From Agelas oroides (taxonomy: Eukaryota > Porifera > Demospongiae > Agelasida > Agelasidae), in contig OX422194.1 of the NCBI GenBank assembly GCA_949130485.1, positions 2,644,641 through 2,708,640 on the forward strand: a DNA stretch of 64,000 nt. Direction: 5' to 3'. Positions within the stretch are counted from its first letter, which is position 1, and each line of letters opens with the position of its first letter. The position numbers and the translations under genes are program-made. The notes beneath the pieces are model-generated. The model saw nothing but the letters and a program-made list of their open reading frames with translations, had not been told where the DNA came from and did no database searches. Below, one piece after another: positions 1-11,300 of the stretch.

Positions 1-42
1 TGATAATATAGTGTTCTTTGTTTTGGTGTGTGTGTGATCAAG

Positions 43-3000
43 GAGAAGATGGTGATGATGTGAAGGTAGTGGACCTGTTGGAGTGCTACCAGCAATCTGA
101 ACAGTACCGCACAGTGCAGAGGCAGCTGCAACCCTTGCTGGATAGCCTTTTTGGGAGGGAGCAAGCAGGAGGAACCATCAGGAACAAAAAGAAGGCAATT
201 GCCTACGCCACTAACTTCTTCTGGCAGGTAATCTCATATACTACTGTAATAATTCATACACCCTATGAATTCATATACACCCCCCTTTCTGAAAAAAAAA
301 AAGATAATTTACATACTCTAATTGATTCATACATGTAAATTAAAATGAAAATGTTGGAAATGCCATCTCACCATATTTGCGCCATCCCATCCCAAACATG
401 TTTCTGCTGTACGAACAAAAGTAAACATTCAGAAAGGCAAATAAATACGCTTTTTGGCACCTGGTTCTGATCGCACAGCCAGGGATGATGTCGAAATATG
501 CTGGGGCGCCATTCAGTTGGTGTTCTCTACGTAGCTAGGTTTAATCAAGTGAAGTATCGGGAGACTAGCATTCAGCGAATGCTGTATAGCATGCCATGAA
601 ATTTCAAAACTCACTCTTCGATGTCCACTGAGGGTGACTGACATTGTCATGCAAAGTGTAAGTTGTGGAACTTCAGAAATTCTATATACTTATTTGTTTG
701 GTTAAAAATTTTAATTTTATTAGAAATTCGTACATGTAAACTGCATAGTTTTGGGGTTTACCCAAGGACAAAATGTGTGAGTAATGAATAATATATGTCC
801 CATACTATTGTTACATATCTACATGTATATTCCTCCTTGCAGCTACTTATTGTCAGCGTTCGGTCCATGGTTAACTACCTGAGGAGCCCCATGGCTTCTG
901 TCATTCAGGTACTGAACATGCACAATGAACATGGTGGGGGGTGAGCCTTGCCTACTCACCCTCCCAGCCTTGAACAATGGGTGCATGAAAAGTCAACGTT
1001 GGTTGTACTATGAACAGTCGCTAAAGTTAGGTTTGAAGAGTACAGTACAACTTAGGCTTAGCTTTCCCATAGGTCATAAAAGCACACGTAGGCCTTTAAG
1101 CTACTGCAGTGGTTGAACATAAAAACACAGTTTAGTATGTGGACTGAAATATGTGCAGCATCCTCAAACACACACAATCAGTTCAGTTCCAATTAGTGCT
1201 GAAACAAATATCGATTTTTGCTATTCAAATAGTTGAGAATGATATCAATTTTGGCTACACACATAGCCTATATATATGTGGATACTCCAGTTGCAATAAC
1301 AAGAACCACACAAGATGCTGGTTACGACTTATCTCATATGGTTTCTGTGTACAGCAAAGAACACAAGCTGTTCAAGGACAGCAGTAGTACATCGAGAAAG
1401 TCTCATTGCTTCTTCCTCACTTAGGTAGTGGTGATGGTGATTTTTGCTCTACTGGTTGGCATCCTTTACTTCCGAATCAACGACAGAGAACTGAACCCCT
1501 TCAATGCACTCAATGACAAGTAGGTGTGGTTGAGCTAGCAGGTATTCATACAGAGCTTGAAATTAGGGGGAAAGATTCACTCGTGAAGCATGGATCACTA
1601 AGGGGGGGGCTGGGAATATGCACCACAGACAATCTTTTGACTTTTACTTTCTCTAAAGATGCCATTTTTGAGTAAAATGTAAGGTCCTATAAATGTATCA
1701 CTTAGTTTTCACAGCACTTGTACAACTAATCATATACTTATTTAGTGTCAATACATTTACTCCCATAGAAAGGTGTGCAATTATTTTTGTAATTGCACAG
1801 GTAGGAAAGATTCTCATTGGACAAAAAATACAAAAACTACAAAACCGTGCAAGGTGTAATCGCTCACTGATTGGTCAGTAGCAATTTGCTGTAAACTATA
1901 TTAACATAATGTAAACTTGTAACTTGTAAGTGACAACAATTTGCTGTAAACTATATTAACATAATGTAAACTTGTAACTTGTAAGTGACAACAATTTGGT
2001 GTAAACTATACAGTTTACTGTAAACTTGTATACTATAAACCACCACATTACATACATACTCATACTTATTATAGCATACTGTAAACTAGGCAGAGTATAT
2101 GATTAACAAGTAACAGCATGTTTTCTCGTGTAATTTGGGATTAATAGCACTCATGAATGGCATAATTGCACTCTGCTTCGCCTCGTGCAATTATCAGCCA
2201 TTCACTCATGCTATTAATCCCAAATTGCACTCGAAACCATGCTATTAATTATACTAATTCATTGTTGACAAGAATTTAGAGTGTGAAAATGGGCCATTGG
2301 GAGACGATTTCTGACTAGGTTAGCTGACATGAGCTACATAGCTAGATGCTGTACAGTTGTTGCCACTGTATTAAGCTACTGTACCTCCTCAGAAGGTGAA
2401 ACACACACCATGTTTACCAGTACTTGCAGCTTCTGATAGAACAATAGAAAGTGGGCTGCTGATTCTTTGCTTCCAAAATTGTAATCAACAGTGATGCCTT
2501 TCTCTCCCTGTTTGCAGTCTTGGTGCCTTGTTCTTTGTGTCTCTTAACATGGTGTTTGGAAACATGTCTGCTATAGACCTCTTCATCAAGAAGACTACCC
2601 TCTTCATGTAAGCACTCTCCTCCCCTCTCCCTTCAGCAATTTTACGAACAGCTTTGGAATACGTAAGAAGTAATGATCGTAGCTGAGCAAAGCAATGAAG
2701 CAAGCAAGCACAGTGTACAGGGTATATATTGGAGCGAGCCTGAGTGAGCCCACGTAATGCTTAGTCCTTGGCAAAACTTTTGTAGGTACATTGTACGTAT
2801 GGATGGGCTAATGTTAGGCGACCCTTTAGTTTTGTTAGGTACGTAGCTCCTCAAACAGTCTGTGCAAGGTCCATAACTGCGTGATGTCATCAAACCTGGT
2901 ATGAATAAGTAATGAGCTCAACGCACAGACATGACATGACAGCTGTAGCAAGCTAGCAGATGTTAAGTTAACAAAAGTCACGCTAGCATCAGTTTGTGCA

Positions 3001-3657
3001 TGCATATGGGACTGGTATGGCAGTGGTACACTAACGCAGGTGGGCATCAGAAGCAGGTTAGTAACTTGTATGACCTAATGTAGGCTAGAGAAACACGTGA
3101 AGAGTAGTCACAGCATTTCATTACAGAACCTACATATCTGTACCATGAAGATACATATGTGACAGTCCCAGGTAGAAATTGAACATTATTCTGTTGCGTA
3201 CTTTGATCGCGTTACTGTCTTTGAAGCGCTGTAGTGCAGAACTTGCATTAAGGGAGAGGCTCATACGCACTTACGTATAGACGTGTCAGGTATTTGTGCA
3301 GCTACACAGTGCTATGATCCCTGCCCGGAAGTTCTGAAGTTCTGCACTACAGCGCTTTGAACAAGGTAATGCGATGGAAATACGCAATGGAATAATAATA
3401 ATGTACGTAGTAGCAATTCTAGTGTTCACAACAGATCTCTTCCTCACACAGTCATGAAAACAGCAATGGGTTCTATCGAGTGTCTGCCTATTTCCTGGCT
3501 CTGGTGCTCACAGATCTGATTCCCATGCGCATCATACCTCTCTGTGTGTTTACCGTGATTGTCTACTTTATGGTTGGTACGTACGTTAAGTAGCTTTGCT
3601 GTTGAAGGCCCTCAGTAAGTTTAGATCATTGGCTGCACTTGTCCCCCCCCCCCCCTC

Positions 3658-3689
<32 letters not shown>

Positions 3690-6547
3690 ACACCCACAGG
3701 TTTCCAACTGCAAGTTGACAAGTTCTTCATATTTTTACTCACTCTGATGTTGACATCTATTGCTGCTGCATCCCTTATTTTTGCAGTCGGTTCAAGGGTA
3801 AAAGTTGCAGGTGCTGCGAGTCTACTGGCTTCGATGCTTTTTGTGATACAAATGGTACATCATGTATAGTAAAATGTTGATCACCTATCGTCTCTGTCAA
3901 GCTTGACATCTTATATGGGTGAAGGCTCATGATGTATAGATGTACTCTATCCTGTTTTTCTATAGTCGCCTGTTTCATTTGCCATGGACAGACTAATTAT
4001 GTGTGCTTTCTAATTTACATCTAAATACAAAATCTCAAGCTGATAATAATGTCACTCTGTGGAGACTAATTACATCACATGAGAACTGGTGTCACTGTGA
4101 TGCACAAAGGCATTTTATCACATGGTTGAGACATTAGTGGTGCCAAGAAATGGTAACCGTAACAGCAGCCATTCTTTTCTGTGCTATGTTTTATCCCAGG
4201 ATACCAAGAGTATAGCAGCAACTACAGACATATAAAAAGCCACGATGGCCTGAGAACTGGAAAATGAACACAACCAGTATTTAGTAGCTTTGTCCTAAGA
4301 GTACATGGGGAGTTTCCAAGAGTTTGGAAGTGGTGCATTCTTTGGTAGCTTCATGAAATAATTCATTGTTGCTGTCACCGCTTGTACCTTCCTGATATGG
4401 AGAGCTAGTATAGTAAAGGCTTATCAACTCACAGAAGGCAAGTCAAAATGAACCATGGTTTTAATATTGTATCACATTCCAGGAGGATTGCAATTATTTG
4501 AGTGACAGATAATTAGAACGTCGATTTTTAATGCTGTTCCACTTCCTTTCTATCAATGCAAAATGAAACCCAAGAGATGCGTCCTCTCCAGTAGCTACAT
4601 ACCACATTCAGAACTGCACTGTCTAGAAAGTTGTGTGAGCAAACATATAAAAAACAGCTTATGTCCACCTTGTTGGGTTAGAGCACTAATGTGGTCTTAC
4701 TCTAATTACCTGCAACCAACAAATTTGCCAGCTAGTAGCTGAACATGGAATGGGAGCAGGCAATGGAGACTAGGTGTCTGATGTTACCCTAACCTCTTTT
4801 CCATTTGCACAGTTATTTGGTGGCTTCTTTGTGGCGTTTAGCTCTCTTCCTGATTGGATACGCTGGATGCGGTATGTCAGCATCATCCACTATGCAGTTG
4901 AGGTAAGGTGATCAATATATCTGCTATCAAGCACAAGTATATAACTGTTTACTTCACAATTTAGTGGCACTTCCAGTACATTTGAGATCCATGGACCAAC
5001 GGGTTTTTTTACTGTGGAATACAAGGATGGTACATGCATTGCCAACATGATTTGTCAGTTGCTTCGATCCCAATGACCATTACTGTATTTTCTTTGTGTC
5101 TTCTCTCCACAGGCACTCTCAATCAATGAAATAGTGGGGCAGTGTTACTGTCCTACTACCAATAACACCAATATCGCCAATATCACCAACTCTACTAGTC
5201 TGTGGTAAGCTCATATCTTGCCTACTGTACCAAGTGCAATTTATGATGAAGGATGAGGCATTGCTGAGTAGGCGTATACATGCTGAGCTTCTGTACAACG
5301 ACACCTAGCCTGTCCCCAGGCCCCTCCCCCCCAAGGAAAGGCCTGGTACACACTGTTTGCGCATGCGTGATATATTCCGTTATATTTTCGTAAAAACTTC
5401 ACACACTTATCTTGGCTGTATGCGGAAGATTATACTAACCAAGAATACAAAGCTTACTTTGAAATAGACTCCAGCGTCAATTTGACATGCAGAATACTAC
5501 TAGAATACTACTTTTCAGACGTGGCAGTATTAGTTCTTCAAAACTTGCACTCAAACAAAGGTAACAAATCAATTCGCCAAAAAGGACCGTTCGTAGCCAT
5601 AAAAGCACTTATCTCTCTTTGTACACAACTTGTAGCGACTCCGTCTTGAACATGACTGGCCCTTACAATAGAAATGCTGCATGATAAAGCTTTACCCAAC
5701 AGCGATTTGTCCAGAGAAGCAGCCACTTCAGAGCCACACTCTCGCTCATTTGCGTGAAACGAACATGCACAGTTCGTATACGTACCTAATGTATGGTAAG
5801 TATTCGTTATTTTACAAATCCCCTAAAAACTGGGGATATTGCACGCATGCGCAAACAGTTTGTACCAGGCCTCTCCTCGGGGGGGAGGGGCCTGGGGACG
5901 AGGCTAAACGACACACTAACTTACATTAGCCTTGTATCCAGACTTTCTCACTGTAGTATTTGCTTTTGCTGCATTAATAGGTCTGCAAGAAACTGACAGT
6001 GGGGTGAGGAAGCCTAGATACTGTACATAGCAGCGCGTTGGTGCTTGTGAACAATGACACTCGTAACTAGGCCACTCTTGGTGAATCTCAGTAGCTAGTA
6101 CCTGTACTTTCAAAGAACACTGCTTATAGAACAGCTTCGTTCCTGTTAGGAGGGAGTGATGAAATAGTACTTCTATGTAGCTATTCACATCATAGTCCAA
6201 AAAAGGAAGCTCTTCCCAATCAGTATTGCTGCTATGTCCATGCAACATTCATGAAGCAACAATGCACATACGCAGCAGCTCTTATTGGCGAACCTCTTAT
6301 ACTGTCATTACATGATGTAATAGTCAGATTTCCAATTTAAATTGGATATCATTAATTTTTGTTATGTTGGCATTTTCCACCTTTCAGTTTCGAGGGTTGT
6401 ATCAATGGTACAGAGCAGCTGCTGGACAGGGGCTTTGAGACCAGCATGGACTGGCTGTGGTATGATCAGATAGCACTGGTAGGCCTTAGCCTCCTGCTTC
6501 TGGCACTCACATACATCAACCTTCGGATGGTCAACAAAGAAAAGTGA
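43..6547 (+). CDS. ABCG-family half-transporter, C-terminal membrane half (5' partial)
   Basis: Nine exons fit one reading frame: 43-227, 843-908, 1425-1519, 2518-2607, 3452-3576, 3700-3854, 4813-4902, 5113-5204 and 6388-6547. All are bounded by AG and GT and every codon phase agrees, giving 351 residues and a TGA stop after VNKEK. ABCG proteins are ATP-driven membrane transporters (white/brown, ABCG2 type) that carry an N-terminal ATPase and a C-terminal six-helix domain. Visible here are the linker before helix 1, SVRSMVNYLRSPMASVIQ, helix 1 VVMVIFALLVGILYF, the LGALFF motif, FIHENSNGFYRVSAYF followed by DLIPMRIIPLCVF, YFMVGFQ, LFGGFFVAFSSLPDWI, a large extracellular loop with cysteines and Asn-glycosylation sequons (exon 8 to start of exon 9), and a final helix ending ALTYINLRMV. 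Walker A, signature and Walker B are absent because they lie before position 1. The substrate cannot be told. The exon 6 end at 3854 is chosen because it supplies the SxLFVIQM-LFGGFF helix. Confidence 0.9.
1882..2040. repeat. 55 bp tandem repeat, about 2.5 copies, in ABCG intron 3
   Basis: The word CAATTTGCTGTAAACTATAT starts at 1882 and 1937, and a diverged start (CAATTTGGTG) follows at 1992, so the period is 55 bp. The first two copies are nearly identical. No coding potential is visible. Confidence 0.85.
2116..2242. repeat. Palindromic (foldback) repeat in ABCG intron 3
   Basis: Two imperfect inverted arms of about 56 bp (2116-2171 and 2185-2242) share GGGATTAATAGCA-like and CCATTCA-like words and are separated by only 13 bp. 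The structure is that of a short foldback or MITE-type element. No target duplication was identified with confidence. Confidence 0.75.
3185..3396. mobile_element. MITE-like element with terminal and internal inverted repeats (ABCG intron 4)
   Basis: The left end, ATTATTCTGTTGCGTA, pairs with the right end, TACGCAATGGAATAAT. Inside, AAGCGCTGTAGTGCAGAACT pairs perfectly with its complement near 3336-3357. The element is about 210 bp long, has no ORF, and lies wholly in an intron. Confidence 0.7.
3642..3692. repeat. C-rich and (CA)n simple repeat just before ABCG exon 6
   Basis: A poly-C run broken once is followed by (CA)n and ends about 8 bp before the acceptor at 3699. It replaces the usual polypyrimidine tract of the intron, so length variation here could affect splicing. 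Confidence 0.85.
5305..5906. mobile_element. hAT-like non-autonomous transposon in ABCG intron 8 (family with TAGCCTCGTTCCCAGGC ends)
   Basis: Long inverted ends (CTAGCCTGTCCCCAGGCCCC on the left, the reverse of GGGGACGAGGCTA on the right) extend inward through a shared GTTTGCGCATGCGTG-like block. The direct repeat AACGACAC flanks both sides (5297-5304 and 5907-5914). An 8 bp duplication is the hallmark of hAT transposition. No transposase is encoded. Related copies lie at 28110-28533 and 51121-51739, with partial copies near 56264 and 60062-60385. Confidence 0.85.
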
Positions 6548-8282
6548 CTCTATATCATAGCCAAATTGTGTGGAATATATGGAGGAGATTATTAATATTC
6601 AGTTCTCGTAATTATATTATACATGAGTGTTGGTGCTACCTTCTATTGCTATATAGCTCACTGTCCTTGCATTTCATGCCGGAAAAAGTGCTGTTTGAGA
6701 GTCATGTTACCTGATGAAGATCACTTGCAAACACAGTGTTTCTTAAGTCCAAGGTCTGCTTATACCATCAATGATAGAATATAATTGCCAGTGGATGAAG
6801 AACACACTGCCTAAAGTTTCATGTCAAGGAATTATGGAAGACTAGTGTGAATTTCTGTGTGTCAACGCAAAGTAAAGGTATGACATGCAAACGAAAAAAG
6901 CGTGGTGATTCCAGGCTATGGATATGGTGCTGTAGAGCTCCTACTGGCAACTTCTCAGTGAAGTGCTAGCTCTATACAACAATGTCTCTTATTCATGCAG
7001 ATACTCTATTTGCTTTGTAAACCTGCAAGATTTGTAAGTTTAGGCCACACAAGTTAATTTCCCATTTCTGGTCTGAATTTTCTCTGAGTTACCTGACTTG
7101 TGTAATCAGCACAAGTCTGTCCCATAATCAGGTAGCATCAGTCCCACGCACTGGAACCATGACTCAAAAATCTGGCCTGGTATTGGATATGAAATGCATC
7201 CTGTGCAGTGGGTGACTGCATAACATCTATGTCTACCTTCTTTTTCATAGAGATATGGTTTATTGATTGTCCATGCATGCAGAAAATAGGAATGACTGAG
7301 TGACTGTGATGTCGTCTGCTTTACTTGAAGCAGCAGACGTTAGCTGGGGAATGCCTGTTCAATATATATCTTGAAGACTTGGTGAGAGTTTCCCAGGCAG
7401 TTAAACAGTTTGACTGGTAAATAGTAAACACACTGCAGTTGTTCATGATACTTGGTGTAGAAGGATGTGCCCCACTTGCTGTAAGAGTATATACAACAAT
7501 ACACCCTACTGTAGCCATATATGCAAACAATATAGTCTGCAACAAAGCCAGACTCTCATGCATGATGACAGGCAGAGTCAGTTTGAGAGTGTAGGGTGCA
7601 ATGGAAGTCTAGAAGTTGAATATCTAGCGAAGCTTCCTAGCCAATTCTGTTGCACCTAGGAAATTTTGTTGCGGCCCCAAATATATCAAAATTGAAGTGG
7701 GGTGCGTAAAATTTCGCAGAATGACTGTATATCCAGGTTTCAGTGATCCTGTAAGTCCTTTTGATACAGTGACTTCCTCGATCAGATCTAGAGACCCGAA
7801 CAAAAAGTTTTAAAACTACGTAGCATGCACTCTGGCTACTCTTTAGTAAGAATGTAATATGAGTTGGATTATGTACTGATCATGCACCAGCAAATCATCT
7901 AACACCAGCTCAGTGAACTAACTTTAGTCCCCTGGGACACAATCCATGGGGAGTGTACACTAAAACTGGGAGTCCACAACAGGTTACACTTGCATGTGAA
8001 TAAGATTTTGAAAAGCTCACGATCTCAACAGAGATTTCAGCATCTTTGGAATAATTCCCTTTCTGCACGTGTAGTAAATTGAGGCTCTGGGCAAGCAAAT
8101 CCAGGCAAAATTTAGTTCTTGCATTCACAGGAACTCTATCACTGTGATCATGAGTTTATGCATAAATTCTGAATTGATAACTAGCATTCTGAAGTGAGTC
8201 TGCCTTGCAATCTAGTAGCTACACAGCGTAATCATACTGAAGTCTGAAAACAAAATGGTGTATACAAAATGTCATTGTCAAT
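6548..8282. other. Intergenic stretch between ABCG and the receptor tail exon
   Basis: This lies between the ABCG stop and the stop codon of the minus-strand receptor; both genes end here, so they converge. It should hold both 3' untranslated regions. I see no further exon with homology and no clear repeat. An AATAAA on the minus strand lies near 7258 but is too far from 8283 to assign. Confidence 0.6.
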
Positions 8283-8379
8283 TTACTGAAGATTCTCATA
8301 GATGTCCTCTGTGACGACAGTCCCACTGTTGGTAGTCACTCCTGCATAGGCATCATGTTCCTTCATCGCAATTGCAGTG
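8283..8379 (-). CDS. Receptor cytoplasmic-tail exon with two YxxV/L motifs
   Basis: The exon follows a CTCAG acceptor and ends in TAA. Its first base completes a serine codon begun by the TM exon. It encodes a short polar tail with YAGV (codons at 8337-8348) and YENL (8289-8300) separated by 12 residues, then Gln-stop. YxxL/I-x(6-12)-YxxL/I is the accepted ITAM spacing, and here the first motif has Val in place of Leu/Ile. Each motif could also be a YxxPhi endocytic signal or a single SH2 docking site. The residue two before each Tyr is Asp, so neither is a standard ITIM. Confidence 0.85.
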
Positions 8380-11300
8380 CTGAGCATGAGTGGAAGGATA
8401 ACTGTTAAATTCTTAGCTAGCCATATCTAGCTCAATGTCTCAGGACAAAACACATTCAAATGCTGTATTCCAGCACATTGAAAATCACAGGAAGTTGTTA
8501 CAGTCTAGAGATGTGGACTGAACTCACTCCAAATGTTTCTCTTTAGTGTTATCTTTTTGTGTCTTTCTGCAGTCAGAGAGAATTGCCAGTGAATGCAAAC
8601 ATTTAGACAGAAGCAAAAGACCAACATTACCTGTGCCTCTTACTCCAAAGAAGGACTGCGCCAATTGATACAAGTAGAATCACAGTGTAGAGCAGAGCTG
8701 TGCCAATACATGCTCCCACCACTGCACCAACAAGAGATCTGGATCCCATTACTAGGGAAGTAGAGTAGAATGCTTGATGTAACGTTGGTATCCACTACAA
8801 AACACTGCTTAACAGGGTAGATGCTAGTACCACACATGGTGCGATACTAGTGAGAACAATTTAGCAGCAGAATGTCAGTTTAGAAATGTGAGCTAGTGGT
8901 ATTGAATCAATACTGGTTCCTTTTCAAGGCAGAGTTATGTTCTTATCAGGATCCTAATAGGTAAGAAAGCTCACTGGTCATCCTTTCTGGGTCTGATTTC
9001 CTGACAACCCCAGAGGGTTATGACTGAACCCAGTGGAATTAGGAAATTGTAGAACAAACCTGAGGAAGTTCCTATGCAGTATATATTCCTGGGAAGCTAC
9101 TGTGGTGAAAGCATATATTATGAGTAATAAGCATCACACCCAAAGTAGTAAAGTAGCAGGAGATCCTCTACGTACTGCCTTTCCTGTCCATGAGCAGTCT
9201 ACTTTTTGTGCCACTAATTGATTTTAGCTAGTGTCACTTGCTATACCTACAATGTGTGAAGTGCCAGTTAGTGGCCACTCAAGCTTTTAGTGACTTTTTG
9301 AAAGTAGCTTACTTCAAATATGATCAACAGACCTACTGTAATCACTCATGTTTGAGGTCCTGGGTGCACATGTATAAAGTTAGATATTGCATTCAGTTTG
9401 GTCCACATAAATTGAGTTTGGAATTTATGCCAAGTCTCCAAAGAAGTGAGGCAAACAAACATACAAGCACAGTTAGTGTGGGGCTTGCTAAGGCTTGCCC
9501 CAATAAACTTAATAAATACAGAGAATTTTTTAGTCAACTGGGAGGTGTTTGTACATGTATTTCAGGAGCTTTCTGGTAGGTGTGGCAATGTGTATGTAGC
9601 ACAAGTTATGAGAAACATTCCACAGCTTTTCCTGGCTGTACTTTGGTAAGGAAGCTAATTAGAGGGTAGTACTCTAAGTAATGCCATATTCCTTTCAGTA
9701 CTGTCAGAAACGATCAAATGTGATGAAAAACAAAACATCACGCTGTACAACTATAGCCTGCCTACCAGTGTAAGGCCATACCAATTTAATTTTATGTTGC
9801 TTGGGCCAGATGACTTTTTAAAGAGGATTGGTAGGTTGGCTTAAAACTAATAGTTATCTGATCTGGGCGACAGTTTTGCTGCAAAGGTACACTAAGAGCT
9901 CTCCAAAAAGAGTCGGCCCATTTACAGTTGAGGATATTGGGCTTGCTTGATTTTTAGGCTCTATTTTGGTGAATATGCTTGTAATTATATGATGCCACTC
10001 CGACAAAGTAAGCTTGCAGATTCACACACATGCAGTAGACAATTATCATTCGGTCAGGCCTGAGCAACATAAAATTAAATTGGCATGGCCTAACCCTGCT
10101 TAATGGACACCCTTCAGTACCTGACATATACAAGTGACACTTATGAGTATTCCAACAGTTTAAAACCCTAAGCCTAGCCCTAGCCCTAACCCTGGTTTAC
10201 CTTAACCCTAAAATCCCTAACCCTAATCTCATTAACCCTATTCTTGCTAACCCTAATTGAGCCTATGAATCTAATTAAAGCCCGACAGAGCTCTAAAATC
10301 TGGAGTGTTTCTGTCCATGTTATGAATATTAATAAGTTGGCTTTAACTAGACCTCAGCATTGCCCATGAACATCCCTGGGTTCAGTCAGCTGTCCAATGG
10401 GAGGGTTAGGGTATGCTGACTCTCATGAACCTCATTATTGACCTTCAGTTGAAACATTGGCAGCTTGGCTTGGGATTGAAAGGAATGGGTAAATGATGTT
10501 GAATATTTATATGCCCTGAGCCTTTATGGACTCAACCCCCCCCCCCCCCCCCCCCCCCCCCCGAACAGAACAGGACTATGAATCTCATTAGCCATCATTG
10601 GATACTTGTTGATATTCTAATTGGGATCAATGAATCTCATTAAAGGGTTGTAATTCTGGCTAAAGTCAGGCAATCTCTCCCCTCATCCATATTAATAGGG
10701 TTGAATTTAGCTAGCTCTGTGTGCCACCCATAGGGAACATTCCGTTCAGTGGTCCTCAAGAACATGATTAGTGGTGTCATAGTATTATAAAGGAGTATAT
10801 TGATATACTCAAAAAAATTCATATATTACACAGGCAACGATACAACTTGCGACGTTTTGGCCCGATTTGGAACCTACTCGTGCGGGCCAAACTGAAAAGG
10901 ACGAACACATCTACTAGTCATGGGGATTGAGAAGATTCATACCAACGGCGCAGGATGGAGAAAACACCGAGAAAGCTACTGGATTTTCACCCTGGACACC
11001 ATGGCGCCAACAGGAATGAACCTTGATGACTGATAATGCATTCCCACCACACACCGTCTTACGCTCCTCTTCTGATGCTACATTGGCGTATATGACGCTG
11101 CGTGGCCCCACATTATTTAAACAGCTAGTTAGCAGTGTGGTTTTATCCTGTGTTGTACAGATAGTCAAAGTCTAGCCTGACGAAGGTCCAAATTGGGCTG
11201 AAACGTCGCAAGTTGTATCGTTGCTGTGTAATATATGAATTTTTTTTGAGTATATCAATATACTTTTTTATAATACTGTGACTAATTCAGCGAAACTTCA

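Noticed and set aside
1151-1424. Frames in ABCG intron 2 as an alternative exon
   Set aside because: They lack membrane-helix character and splice sites, and the flanking exons already join in frame.
8283-8379. An ITIM in the receptor tail
   Set aside because: ITIMs need I/V/L/S two residues before Tyr; both tyrosines here have Asp at that position.
9033-9649. Several overlapping short frames in the last receptor intron as a small gene
   Set aside because: No family resemblance, no supported splicing, and part is a GCTTGCCCCAATAA-type dispersed repeat.
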